From: DASRIA01 sp035650255
GTDB taxonomy: Bacteria > Actinomycetota > Thermoleophilia > Solirubrobacterales > JBBDJG01
Direction: 5' to 3'
DNA length: 49,098 nt
Assembly: GCA_035650255.1 (NCBI GenBank)
Contig: DASRIA010000072.1
Coordinates: forward strand, 1-49,098
A program made the translations under genes and the position numbers. Shown piece after piece: positions 17,987 to 25,679 of the stretch (within the stretch, counting starts at the first letter, position 1; each line of letters opens with the position of its first letter). Under the pieces are notes generated by a model. It was not told the DNA's origin, made no database searches, and worked only from the letters and a program-made list of their open reading frames with translations.

Positions 17987-18737
17987 GAGGCGGCCCTTGA
18001 TCGCCGCCAACTGGAAGATGAACAAGACCAACGCCGAGGCGGAGGAGTTCTGCAAGAAGTTCACGGCGCGCGACCTCCCGGCCGGCGCGGACGTCGTCAT
18101 CTGCCCGCCGTACACGGCGCTGCGCACCGTCCTGGAAGGCGTGCAGGGCACCGCGGTCCGCGTGGCCGCGCAGAACATGCACGAGGCCGAGTCGGGCGCG
18201 TTCACGGGCGAGGTCTCCGCTCCCATGCTGCTGGAGCTGGGCGTGTCCGCCGTGGTACTGGGCCACTCCGAGCGGCGCCAGCACTTCGGCGAGACCGACG
18301 CGGCGCTGGCGAAGAAGGTGCCGGCCGCCCTGGCGGCGGGCCTGCTGCCGATCCTGTGCGTCGGTGAGACCGAGGAGGAACGCGAGGCGGGGGAGACGCA
18401 GCGCAAGCTCCGCCACCAGGTGCAGGTCGACCTCGCGGCGGTCGGCACGGAACAGCTGGCGGGCGTCGTGATCGCCTACGAGCCGATCTGGGCGATCGGG
18501 ACCGGCAAGACGGCCACGCCGGAGCAGGCGCAGGACGCGATCGCGTTCGTGCGCGCGCTGGTGCGCGACCGCGACCCGGCCGTGGCGACGCAGGTGCGCA
18601 TCCTCTACGGCGGCAGCGTGAACGCCGGCAACGCGGGCGACCTGCTCGGCCTGCCCGACGTCGACGGAGCGCTCGTGGGAGGCGCCAGCCTCGATTCGGA
18701 CGAGTTCGCTGCGATCGTGTCCGCGACACCGTCGTGA
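17976..18737 (+). CDS. tpiA: Triose-phosphate isomerase
   Basis: A 253-residue TIM barrel with AANWKMNKT (catalytic Lys), GHSERRQHFGE (electrophilic His97), YEPIWAIGTGKTATP (base Glu169) and GGSVNAGNA (phosphate loop). It interconverts dihydroxyacetone phosphate and glyceraldehyde 3-phosphate. The ATG at 17976 is chosen because GGAGG sits six bases upstream and the protein then starts at the family N-terminus; the open frame runs further upstream but is out of frame with pgk and not homologous. It overlaps pgk by 11 bases and gpmI by four. Confidence 0.97.
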   Translation: MTSERRPLIAANWKMNKTNAEAEEFCKKFTARDLPAGADVVICPPYTALRTVLEGVQGTAVRVAAQNMHEAESGAFTGEVSAPMLLELGVSAVVLGHSERRQHFGETDAALAKKVPAALAAGLLPILCVGETEEEREAGETQRKLRHQVQVDLAAVGTEQLAGVVIAYEPIWAIGTGKTATPEQAQDAIAFVRALVRDRDPAVATQVRILYGGSVNAGNAGDLLGLPDVDGALVGGASLDSDEFAAIVSATPS

Positions 18738-20284
18738 AGCCGGCGCCCGCCGTCGCACTGGTGATCCTCGACGGCTGGGGGATCGCCCCCGCCGGCCCGG
18801 GCAACGCCATATCGCTTGCCGACACGCCCGTGTTCGACGAGCTGTGGGCGGGCTATCCGCACACGCAGCTCGAGGCATGCGGTGCCGCGGTGGGCCTGCC
18901 CCCGGGCCAGATGGGGAACTCCGAGGTCGGCCATCTCAACCTCGGCGCCGGCACGGTGGTGAAGCAGGACCTGGTCCGCATCGACGAGGCGATCGCGGAC
19001 GGCAGCTTCTTCGACAACCCGACCGCGAAGGCCGCCTGCGCCGCGGCCCGGGAGTCGGGCGGCGCCCTGCACCTGATCGGCCTCGTGTCGGGCGGTGGAG
19101 TCCACTCGAGCCTCGAGCACCTGCATGCCTGCATCGAGCTCGGCGCCCGCGAGCGCGTCCCGGCGATCGTGCTGCACGCGTTCACGGACGGGCGCGACAC
19201 CCTGCCCACCTCGTCGCCCGGGTACCTCGCCCAGGCCGAGGGCTGGCTGGCCGCGGCGCAGTCGGCGGGCGTTCCCGCCCGCGTCGGCACCGTGATGGGC
19301 CGGTACTGGGGCATGGACCGGGACCGGCGCTGGGACCGCACGAAGCGGGGCTACGACGCGCTGGTGCACTCGGAAGGGCTACACGCGGACACCGCCGAGG
19401 CGGCGGTGAAGATGGCCTACGGGCGCGACGAGACGGACGAGTTCATCCAGCCCACGATCGTCGGCGACGCAGCCCCGATCCGCGCCGGAGACAGCGTCCT
19501 CACATTCAACTTCCGGCCCGACCGGATGCGCCAGCTCGTGCGCGCGCTGGGGGAGCCCGACTTCTCGGAGCTCGACCGGCGGGGCTTTCCCCGCATCGCC
19601 CTCGCCACGATGACGCGCTACCAGGAGGACTGGGACTACCCGGTCGTCTTCGAGGAAGCGCGCCCGGAGATCACGATCGCGCAGGTGCTCGCGGACCGCG
19701 GCGACCGCCAGCTGCACGCGGCCGAGACCGAGAAGTACCCGCACGTGACGTATTTCTTCAACGGCGGGGAGGAGGACCCGTACCCGGGCGAGCACCGCGT
19801 GCTCGTGCCGTCCCCACGCGACGTGCCGACCTATGACCAGAAGCCGGAGATGAGCGCTCCCGAGGCCGCCGCCGAGTTCACGCGCCGCTGGCGGGCGGCG
19901 GTCGCCGACGGCGCCCCCTACAAGTTCGGGATCATCAACTTCGCCAACCCCGACATGGTCGGGCACACGGGCAGCATCCCGGCCGCCGTGCGCGCCGTCG
20001 AGACGGTCGACCGCTGCCTGGGAGAGGTCCTGGAGGCTGTCTTCGGCAGCGGGGGTGCGGCGATCGTGACCGCCGATCACGGCAACGCCGACGAGATGCT
20101 GACCCCGGACGGGGGCCCCCAGACGGCCCACTCCCTCAACCCCGTGCCGTTCATCGTGACGATGGGCGACGCGGCGCTCGCAGAGGGGGGCGTCCTGGCG
20201 AACGTGGCTCCCACGGCCCTGGCGATGCTGGGCATTCCGCAGCCTGCGGCCATGCACTCGCCTCCACTGCTTACGACTCAGTAA
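18734..20284 (+). CDS. gpmI: 2,3-bisphosphoglycerate-independent phosphoglycerate mutase
   Basis: The 516-residue protein belongs to the alkaline-phosphatase superfamily. It has LVILDGWGIAP (metal Asp), GNSEVGHLNLGAG with the phospho-accepting Ser63, GRDTLPTSSPGYL, FRPDRMRQ and TADHGNADEM (metal ligands). It converts 3-phosphoglycerate to 2-phosphoglycerate using a Mn-type bimetal site and no bisphosphoglycerate cofactor. GTG 18734 overlaps the tpiA stop (GTGA). Enolase, the next step, is not in the window. Confidence 0.97.
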   Translation: MKPAPAVALVILDGWGIAPAGPGNAISLADTPVFDELWAGYPHTQLEACGAAVGLPPGQMGNSEVGHLNLGAGTVVKQDLVRIDEAIADGSFFDNPTAKAACAAARESGGALHLIGLVSGGGVHSSLEHLHACIELGARERVPAIVLHAFTDGRDTLPTSSPGYLAQAEGWLAAAQSAGVPARVGTVMGRYWGMDRDRRWDRTKRGYDALVHSEGLHADTAEAAVKMAYGRDETDEFIQPTIVGDAAPIRAGDSVLTFNFRPDRMRQLVRALGEPDFSELDRRGFPRIALATMTRYQEDWDYPVVFEEARPEITIAQVLADRGDRQLHAAETEKYPHVTYFFNGGEEDPYPGEHRVLVPSPRDVPTYDQKPEMSAPEAAAEFTRRWRAAVADGAPYKFGIINFANPDMVGHTGSIPAAVRAVETVDRCLGEVLEAVFGSGGAAIVTADHGNADEMLTPDGGPQTAHSLNPVPFIVTMGDAALAEGGVLANVAPTALAMLGIPQPAAMHSPPLLTTQ

Positions 20285-20353
20285 ATCTCACATACATAGA
20301 CTGAGGTTTGTTAGAATCGGAGCGAATCTGAATCACCCAGGAGGAGGTGCGCA
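20285..20353 (+). promoter_or_regulatory. hsp20 upstream region and strong RBS
   Basis: The 69 bases before hsp20 are clearly AT-richer than their surroundings. They hold TAGAAT at 20312-20317 as a possible -10 and AGGAGGAGGT at 20339-20348 as a near-ideal RBS five bases from the ATG. I looked for a HAIR (CTTGAGT-N7-ACTCAAG) or CIRCE operator and found neither. The -35 is not recognisable, so the sigma factor cannot be named. Confidence 0.35.
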
Positions 20354-20824
20354 ATGGCACTTGTACGTTGGGAGCCGATGCGTGAGCTCAACGCTCTGCA
20401 AGGCGAGATGAACCGCCTGTTCAACTCCTTCTTCGACGAGGGAGGCAACGGAGCCCAGCGCCGCTGGGCCCCGGCCGTGGACCTGGTCGAGCGTGAGGAC
20501 AGCCTGCTGCTGAGGGCGGACCTGCCCGGACTCTCGGAGGACGACGTCCAGATCGAGGTCCGGGACAACATCCTCACGATCTCCGGAGAGCGCAAGGCGG
20601 AGCACGAGGACAAGCAGAACGGCTACTACCGCGTGGAGCGGTCGTTCGGTCGCTTCTCCCGTTCCCTGCAGCTGCCGAGCGGCGTGGAGGCGTCCGCCAT
20701 CCAGGCCTCGTTCGACAGAGGCGTGCTCGAGGTCACGATCCCGAAGCCGGAGGAGCGTAAGCCGCGGCGGATCGAGATCAACGGGTCGCAGCCGGCGATC
20801 GAGGGCTCGGCTTCGGAGCAGTAA
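20354..20824 (+). CDS. Small heat-shock protein Hsp20
   Basis: A 156-residue alpha-crystallin family chaperone. It has a short N-terminal arm (WEPMRELNALQGEMNRLFNS), the alpha-crystallin domain at about 38-140 (AVDLVEREDSLLLRADLPGL and FDRGVLEVTIPKPEE), and a C-terminal RRIEING that supplies the I-x-I motif used for oligomer assembly. It holds unfolding proteins in the cytoplasm without ATP. It stands alone between the glycolytic operon and a convergent kinase gene, behind a very strong RBS. Confidence 0.93.
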   Translation: MALVRWEPMRELNALQGEMNRLFNSFFDEGGNGAQRRWAPAVDLVEREDSLLLRADLPGLSEDDVQIEVRDNILTISGERKAEHEDKQNGYYRVERSFGRFSRSLQLPSGVEASAIQASFDRGVLEVTIPKPEERKPRRIEINGSQPAIEGSASEQ

Positions 20825-20918
20825 CACCCGTACGACGGGCGGCAGCCTGGGGTTCTGCCCGGAGGCCGAAGACCGTTTGGGAGTCTCCGGTCAGGACCCC
20901 CGCCGCCCGCCCGTCGCG

Positions 20919-20969
20919 CGAACTTTCCCTCCTGCGTTCCACCCCTCGGAACCGAGAGGGGAAAGTTCG
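20919..20969. terminator. Stem-loop between convergent hsp20 and kinase genes
   Basis: Perfect 11-base arms CGAACTTTCCC (20919-20929) and GGGAAAGTTCG (20959-20969) enclose about 29 bases that can pair further (CTC/GAG next to the arms, TTCC/GGAA inside). The arms give a short A/T run on each strand inside the stem rather than a T tail after it. The position between two convergent genes suggests a bidirectional terminator, but a classical U tract is absent. Confidence 0.5.
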
Positions 20970-21046
20970 GACCATGGCGGCCCGGATCCGATGCTGCCGT
21001 ACCTACACCGTCCCACGGGGGCGCTCAGGCGCCGGCGTGGATGGCG

Positions 21047-22273
21047 CTAGCCCCCCGTCGCCTGGTCGATCAGGTCCCGGATTCCGTTGATCTGGTCCTG
21101 CACCTGATCCCCCACGACCTGTTCGAAGTCCCGGGCCTGGGAGCCGTCCATGTTGACGATCACGAGCGCGGCCACGACGGTGGCGAGCAAGAGGAACAGG
21201 AACATCAGCGCCATGAAGCGGGCGAACCGGCCGCGGCGCTTGCGCGGCGGCGGAGCGGCCGCGCGCGCGGCGCGGCGCTCGGCGCGGCGGGCCGGGGCCC
21301 GGGGGCGGGGAGCCCGGGCCGGCTGGGGTGCCGGCGCGGGGGCCGGGGCCGGGCGCATCACGCGCGTGGCCGCACCATCGGCGCCCGGCGGCGAGGCCAC
21401 CCTGGTCGCGGCCGTCGCGAGCACAGTTGTCACGGCCGAGTCGCGGCCCGTCATCCCCGCGCGGATGCCCTCGCGCATCTCGGCCGCGCTGCCGTACCGG
21501 CGGCTCGGCTCGGGCGCCAGGGACGTCGTCACCGCCCGCGCCAGGGCGGGCGGGACGTCGGGGTTCAGCTGGTCGAGTGGCTGGGGGTCGCCCTCCTGCT
21601 GGCGCAGCGCCAGCTCGGTCAGCGAGCCGCTCTCGAACGGGAGCTTGCCCGCCAGTAGCTGGTACGTCACGACGCCCAGCGAATAGACGTCGGCGCTGGC
21701 GGTCGCCTCGTCGCCGCGCGCCCGCTCCGGCGACAGGTAGGCGGCGGTCCCGACCACGGAGCCGATCTGCGTGATGCGCGAGTCCTCCGCCGCCTTCGCG
21801 ATGCCGAAGTCCGCGAGCTTCACGACGCCGTCGGGGTTCATCAGCAGGTTGCCGGGCTTCACGTCGCGGTGGATCACGCCGTGCCTGTGGGCGTATTCGA
21901 GCCCGTCACAGGCCTGCGTCACGATGTCCACGGCATCTGCGGCCGGGAGCGGCCCCCGCTCGCGCATGATCTGGCCGACCGTCGGCCCGTGCACGTACTC
22001 CATCACGATGAAGTACCGGTGCGCGTCGGCGTCGTGGCCGGAGTCGTACACCTGCACGACGTTCGGGTGCACGAGCTTCGCGGCGGCGAGCGCCTCGCGC
22101 CGGAAGCGGGCCACGAACCCTTCGTCCTCCGTGAGGTGCTCTGCCAGCAGCTTGACGGCGACCTGGCGCTCGAGCACGCCGTCGAGCGCGCGGTACACGG
22201 TCGACATGCCGCCGGCCCCGAGTCGCTGCTCGAGCCTGTAGCGGCCCGCGATCTCCACACCGAGCACCGCCAT
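21047..22273 (-). CDS. Membrane serine/threonine protein kinase
   Basis: A 408-residue Hanks-type kinase. The domain begins at about residue 11 (YRLEQRLGAGGMSTVYRA, glycine loop), then VAVKLLAEHL (ATP lysine), HRDVKPGNLLMN (catalytic loop), LADFGIAKAAEDS and GTAAYLSPERARG. After it come a Pro/Ala/Arg-rich linker (about 290-350), a basic stretch (PPPRKRRGRFARFM), one membrane helix (ALMFLFLLLATVVAALVIV) and a short exported tail of about 30 residues. No PASTA repeats are present, so it differs from PknB. ATG 22273 is chosen because the kinase domain begins just after it; an in-frame extension to 22516 overlaps the upstream lipoprotein gene. Five bases separate it from that gene, so both probably form an operon. 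Confidence 0.9.
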   Translation of the reverse strand: MAVLGVEIAGRYRLEQRLGAGGMSTVYRALDGVLERQVAVKLLAEHLTEDEGFVARFRREALAAAKLVHPNVVQVYDSGHDADAHRYFIVMEYVHGPTVGQIMRERGPLPAADAVDIVTQACDGLEYAHRHGVIHRDVKPGNLLMNPDGVVKLADFGIAKAAEDSRITQIGSVVGTAAYLSPERARGDEATASADVYSLGVVTYQLLAGKLPFESGSLTELALRQQEGDPQPLDQLNPDVPPALARAVTTSLAPEPSRRYGSAAEMREGIRAGMTGRDSAVTTVLATAATRVASPPGADGAATRVMRPAPAPAPAPQPARAPRPRAPARRAERRAARAAAPPPRKRRGRFARFMALMFLFLLLATVVAALVIVNMDGSQARDFEQVVGDQVQDQINGIRDLIDQATGG

Positions 22274-22278
22274 CCTGC

Positions 22279-22806
22279 CTATCCCTCCGGCGACGCGCCG
22301 CCGCCCTGGTCGCCCACTCCCGGGACCTCCTCGCCCGTGCCACCCGTGTCGGGCTGGGTCTGCGTTGGGGTCTGGTCCTGGTTCGGCTTCTCCTTCTTGG
22401 GCTTCTTGTCCTTTTTGCCCTGGCCCGGCTGGTCCTGCTCGTTCCCCTGGCTTTGGTCCGGCCCGGTGGTGCCCACCTCCGGGACGTCGGCCGGAGCGGC
22501 CGGCTCCGGGCCGCACTGGTCGGCCACCAGGGTCTCGAGCCGGTCCGCGCTGGAGGCGAGCGCCCGGCGCAGGCCGGAGTCGACCCGCTGCGGGAGGCCG
22601 TCCACCAGGTCGCGGAATGCCGCTGCCTGCGCGCTCGCGCCGGTGCAGTCCTGGCTTTCGACGCGCTGCTCGACCTCGCTCAGGGTCGAGCGCAGGGAGC
22701 TTGCCTCCCGGGAGCGCAGCTCATCCGAGCTGTCGTCTCCGCAGGCTGAAAGCAGGGCCGCACACGGAACGATCGCCGCGAAGCACAGCATCAGGCGCAG
22801 GGGCAT
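22279..22806 (-). CDS. Predicted lipoprotein next to the kinase
   Basis: A 175-residue protein with a type II signal peptide: MPLRLMLCFAAIVPCAALLS then the lipobox LSAC with Cys22. The mature part has a helical segment of about 85 residues (LRSTLSEVEQRVESQDCTGA... with two more cysteines, DC and QC), then a low-complexity tail rich in Gln, Lys, Pro and Asp (GQGKKDKKPKKEKPNQDQTP). No family recognised. It lies outside the membrane and directly upstream of a kinase with a tiny exported tail, so it might act as a sensor or partner; that is inference from adjacency. Confidence 0.75.
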   Translation of the reverse strand: MPLRLMLCFAAIVPCAALLSACGDDSSDELRSREASSLRSTLSEVEQRVESQDCTGASAQAAAFRDLVDGLPQRVDSGLRRALASSADRLETLVADQCGPEPAAPADVPEVGTTGPDQSQGNEQDQPGQGKKDKKPKKEKPNQDQTPTQTQPDTGGTGEEVPGVGDQGGGASPEG

Positions 22807-22813
22807 GCACCAG

Positions 22814-22819
22814 AGGGTA
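22814..22819 (-). promoter_or_regulatory. Putative leaderless -10 of the lipoprotein-kinase pair
   Basis: On the minus strand TACCCT ends seven bases before the lipoprotein ATG at 22806. This would allow the kinase/lipoprotein pair to be transcribed from its own leaderless promoter, although it sits only one base past the end of the upstream phosphoesterase gene. No -35 is seen. Confidence 0.3.
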
Positions 22820-22820
22820 A

Positions 22821-23549
22821 CTACAGCCCCTGGTACAGCCGCTCCGCCAGCGACTTCGGCAGGCCCGCGTCGATGATCGCCTGCGCCGCCTCCTCGACCG
22901 GGTACTCGACCCGCTTGAAGGTCGCCTGCCACGTGTCCGTGTCGAGCATCAGGTAGGCGGCGCGCGGGTCGCCGTCGCGCGGCTGGCCGACGCTGCCCGG
23001 GTTGACGAGCCATTCGCCCTCGGCCATCGCGAGCTGGGCGCCGTCGAGCGCCTGCTCGCCGATCGTGTCGCCGCCGTTCCGCGCGAAGTAGCACGCCACG
23101 TGCGAATGGCCGATCAGGCAGACGCGCTGCTGCTGCGCGTCGAGGCACTCGCCGGCCTGCGAGATGGACAACACGTATTCCCAGACGGGATCCCGCGGGC
23201 TGGCGTGGTAGAGGCCCACCCCGGCGGTCTGGCCGAGCGGGGACAGGTCCGAGAGGTAGTCGCGCGTGGACTGCTGCACGTGCTTCAGCGTCCAGCGCGC
23301 GGCGGCCCCGGCGCTCATCGCGAAGTAGCGCACGTCGATCTCCCCGCTCACGACGAGGTCGTGGTTGCCGGCGAGGCACACCTCCACGACCTCCTCGACC
23401 AGCCGGGTGCACGCATCGGGATGGGCGCCGTAGCCCACGACGTCCCCCAGGCACCAGACCTGGTCGGGGTCGCTCTGGCCGATGTCGGAGAGCACGGCCT
23501 CGAGCGCGGGCAGATTGCTGTGGATGTCGGAGATGACCGCTACGCGCAT
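22821..23549 (-). CDS. Calcineurin-like metallophosphoesterase
   Basis: A 242-residue protein with the binuclear metal motifs in order: VISDIHSNLPAL (DxH), CLGDVVGYGAHPDAC (GDxVGYG), LAGNHDLVVSG (GNHD), CLIGHSHVA (GHxH) and VNPGSVGQPRDGDPRAAY. This is the YfcE/MJ0936-like branch, often phosphodiesterases or small phosphatases; the substrate is not evident. A nine-base-pair hairpin lies 12 bases upstream of its ATG and no RBS is seen there. Confidence 0.9.
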   Translation of the reverse strand: MRVAVISDIHSNLPALEAVLSDIGQSDPDQVWCLGDVVGYGAHPDACTRLVEEVVEVCLAGNHDLVVSGEIDVRYFAMSAGAAARWTLKHVQQSTRDYLSDLSPLGQTAGVGLYHASPRDPVWEYVLSISQAGECLDAQQQRVCLIGHSHVACYFARNGGDTIGEQALDGAQLAMAEGEWLVNPGSVGQPRDGDPRAAYLMLDTDTWQATFKRVEYPVEEAAQAIIDAGLPKSLAERLYQGL

Positions 23550-23561
23550 GGGGGTCTGGAA

Positions 23562-23587
23562 CGAGGCATCGGCAGGCAGATGCCTCG
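23562..23587. other. Perfect hairpin upstream of the phosphoesterase gene
   Basis: Nine-base arms CGAGGCATC (23562-23570) and GATGCCTCG (23579-23587) flank an eight-base loop. On the minus strand it falls 50 bases after the stop of the secreted-protein gene and 12 bases before the phosphoesterase ATG. It could end the upstream transcript, act as an operator, or occlude the start. There is no U tract after it. Confidence 0.5.
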
Positions 23588-23637
23588 ATCGGAGGCCGGA
23601 GCCGGGACTTGCAGGATATTCGCCCTCCTGGTGCGAT

Positions 23638-24411
23638 CTAGGGACAGCGCGGGCCGCCGCGGAGCGTGAAGCGCTCCAGCACGTCGACCTTGGTGGCGCC
23701 CTGGTACGTGAACTGCCCGTCCAGCATGAAGAACGTGCCGTCGCACAGGACCGGGCTGTCGATGTAGTGGATCGTGCGCCCGCGGCGGCGGACGGTCACG
23801 TCGCGCGTGGTGGCGTCGAAGAGCGTGACCGAGGCATCCGGTGCGCTGGGGAGCGTCTTGATCGGCGGCACCGGCGTGTCGAGCACGTAGCCGTACGGCG
23901 TGCCGCGGCCGCTGCGCAGCACGCCGGGGAGGGTCATCACCGGCCCGAGGTCGGGCAGCGCGTAGATGATGATCACCGGGTTGCGGCCCTCCATCGTCCC
24001 GTTGAAGAGCGTGACCTTCGCGTTCACGGGGTCCGTCACCACCGGAGGCGCGAGCCCGATCGCGCGGCCGGAGCCGATCCTCGACTTCGCGGGGCACGCG
24101 CGCGGGCCGCGCTGGCGCAGCGCGGCGGGGTTGCACTTCGGGAAGAAGCGGGCGTTCACCTTCGCGCCCTTGGGGAACCGCAGCGTGGTGTGGGTCAGCT
24201 GGAGCGGCGCCGGCGCACCGGCGTTGTCGGTGATGCGGATCGTGGTGCGCAGGCTGATTCCCCCGCGCTCCTTGTTGCGGTCGCCCTTTGCGTAGCGCGC
24301 GGTGAACTCGACTTCCTGGGTGGTGGCCGCCGGCGCGGGCGGAGCGGGGAGCAGCAGAAAAGCGGTCACCAGGGCGGCGCCGCCGGCCGTCGTCCTCTTC
24401 CTCCCTCGCAC
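23638..24411 (-). CDS. Secreted protein of unknown function
   Basis: About 257 residues from the GTG at 24411. A basic N-terminus (MRGRKRTTAGG) and a hydrophobic core (AALVTAFLLLPAPPAPAA) form a signal peptide. The mature part is beta-rich: TTIRITDNAGAPAPLQL, LRFPKGAKVNARFFPKC, CPAKSRIGSGRA, VTLFNGT and DSPVLCDGTFFML. Cysteines are paired in number (PKCN, RACP, LCDG, PRCP). The pattern recalls actinobacterial exported proteins of unknown role. TTG 24417 is an alternative start. The frame continues upstream through Arg/Pro-rich sequence antisense to the protease gene and is not believed. Confidence 0.6.
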   Translation of the reverse strand: MRGRKRTTAGGAALVTAFLLLPAPPAPAATTQEVEFTARYAKGDRNKERGGISLRTTIRITDNAGAPAPLQLTHTTLRFPKGAKVNARFFPKCNPAALRQRGPRACPAKSRIGSGRAIGLAPPVVTDPVNAKVTLFNGTMEGRNPVIIIYALPDLGPVMTLPGVLRSGRGTPYGYVLDTPVPPIKTLPSAPDASVTLFDATTRDVTVRRRGRTIHYIDSPVLCDGTFFMLDGQFTYQGATKVDVLERFTLRGGPRCP

Positions 24412-24443
24412 GGACAAGACTCTAGAGCTTCTATGTTCCCAGG
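24412..24443. promoter_or_regulatory. 32-bp divergent leaderless promoter region
   Basis: Only 32 bases separate the start codons of the secreted-protein gene (minus) and the M48 protease (plus). TATGTT at 24432-24437 ends six bases before the protease ATG; on the minus strand TAGAGT (24424-24419) ends seven bases before GTG 24411. Neither gene has a recognisable RBS. Both could be leaderless from back-to-back promoters. Confidence 0.4.
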
Positions 24444-25679
24444 ATGTTCGCCCGCCGGTGGAGGTTGCCGGCCGCCATCCTGGCGGCGCTGCTGGTCGCC
24501 GAAGGCGCGGTCCTGGTGCTGCGGCCGGCGCAGGACCTGGAGCCGGTGCCCGTCTCCGCCTCCAGTCTCTTCCGGCCCGCCGAGCTGGAGCGGGCGCGCG
24601 ACTACGCCGGCGGCCGGCGCCTGCTGGGACTGGCCGGGATCGCGGCGCAGGCGACGGTGCTGGCGCTGCTCGTGGTGCGCCCGCCGCGCCGGGCCACGGC
24701 ATGGCTCGAGCGTGCCGCCCGCGGGCGGGTGCTGGTCGCGACCGCGCTTGCCGGCGCCGCCCTGATGCTGGCCGCGACCCTTGCGTCCCTGCCGTTCGCG
24801 GCCGTCGCACACGAACGTGCCGTCGACTTCGGCAAGTCCACGCAGTCCTGGTGGGAGTGGGCGGGAGACCGCGTCACCTCCACCGCGATCGCGCTCGTGC
24901 TGGCGGCCGCGGGTGCGGCGCTGTTCGCCTTCCTGATGCGGCGCTTCCCGCGCGGGTGGTGGCTCGCGGGCGCCGGTGCGGTCGTGTGCATCGAAGTCCT
25001 GTTCGTGTGGCTCGCGCCCGTCGTGCTCGACCCCGTGTTCAACAGCTACCGCGACCTGCCGGACGGGCGCACGCGGACCGAAGTCGAGCAGCTCGCGCGG
25101 CGCGCCGGGGTCGACGTGGGGGAGGTGCTGGTGGTCGACGCATCGCGGCGCACGACCTCGGCCAACGCATACGTGGGCGGGCTCGGGCACACGAAGCGCG
25201 TCGTGCTCTACGACACGCTGCTGACCCGGTTCACCCCCGGCCAGGTGCGGCTGGTGGTGGCGCACGAGCTCGGGCACGTGAAGCATCACGACCTGAGGCG
25301 GGGCATGCTGTGGGTCGCGATCGCCGCTCCCGGCGGGATGCTCGTCGTGATGCTGCTCACCCGGCGCTGGAGCGCGCGGGCCGGGACCCGCGCCGGCACG
25401 GCGGCCTCGATGCCGGCGTTCGCGCTGGCTCTGGCGATCGTCGTGTTCGCCACCACGGTCGTCTCGAACCAGCTCTCACGGTCCGTCGAGGCCGACGCCG
25501 ACGCCTATTCGCTGGAGCTGACCGGCGAGGCCCGCCAGTTCATCGGGATGGAGCGGCGGCTCGCGCGCGTGAACCTCAGCGACCCGGACCCGCCGGATCT
25601 GTACCACTTCCTGTTCGCGACGCATCCGTCCGTCGTGGAGCGGGTGGGCGCGGGACTCGCCTTCGAGCGCGCGCGCTAG
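24444..25679 (+). CDS. M48 family membrane metalloprotease, Ste24-like
   Basis: A 411-residue polytopic protein. Several hydrophobic segments occupy residues 10-200, then the zinc site VVAHELGHVKHHD (HExxH at 274-278) and the third ligand motif SVEADADAYSLELTG, as in CAAX-protease Ste24 and related M48 enzymes. It ends with the family's FATHPSVVERV. It would cleave membrane or exported substrates at the inner membrane. Its stop shares CTAG with the stop of the convergent GAF/GGDEF gene. It follows a divergent secreted-protein gene at 32 bases. Confidence 0.9.
   Translation: MFARRWRLPAAILAALLVAEGAVLVLRPAQDLEPVPVSASSLFRPAELERARDYAGGRRLLGLAGIAAQATVLALLVVRPPRRATAWLERAARGRVLVATALAGAALMLAATLASLPFAAVAHERAVDFGKSTQSWWEWAGDRVTSTAIALVLAAAGAALFAFLMRRFPRGWWLAGAGAVVCIEVLFVWLAPVVLDPVFNSYRDLPDGRTRTEVEQLARRAGVDVGEVLVVDASRRTTSANAYVGGLGHTKRVVLYDTLLTRFTPGQVRLVVAHELGHVKHHDLRRGMLWVAIAAPGGMLVVMLLTRRWSARAGTRAGTAASMPAFALALAIVVFATTVVSNQLSRSVEADADAYSLELTGEARQFIGMERRLARVNLSDPDPPDLYHFLFATHPSVVERVGAGLAFERAR

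Noticed and set aside
20285..20353. HAIR or CIRCE heat-shock operator before hsp20
   Set aside because: Neither consensus nor a comparable inverted repeat was found by eye.
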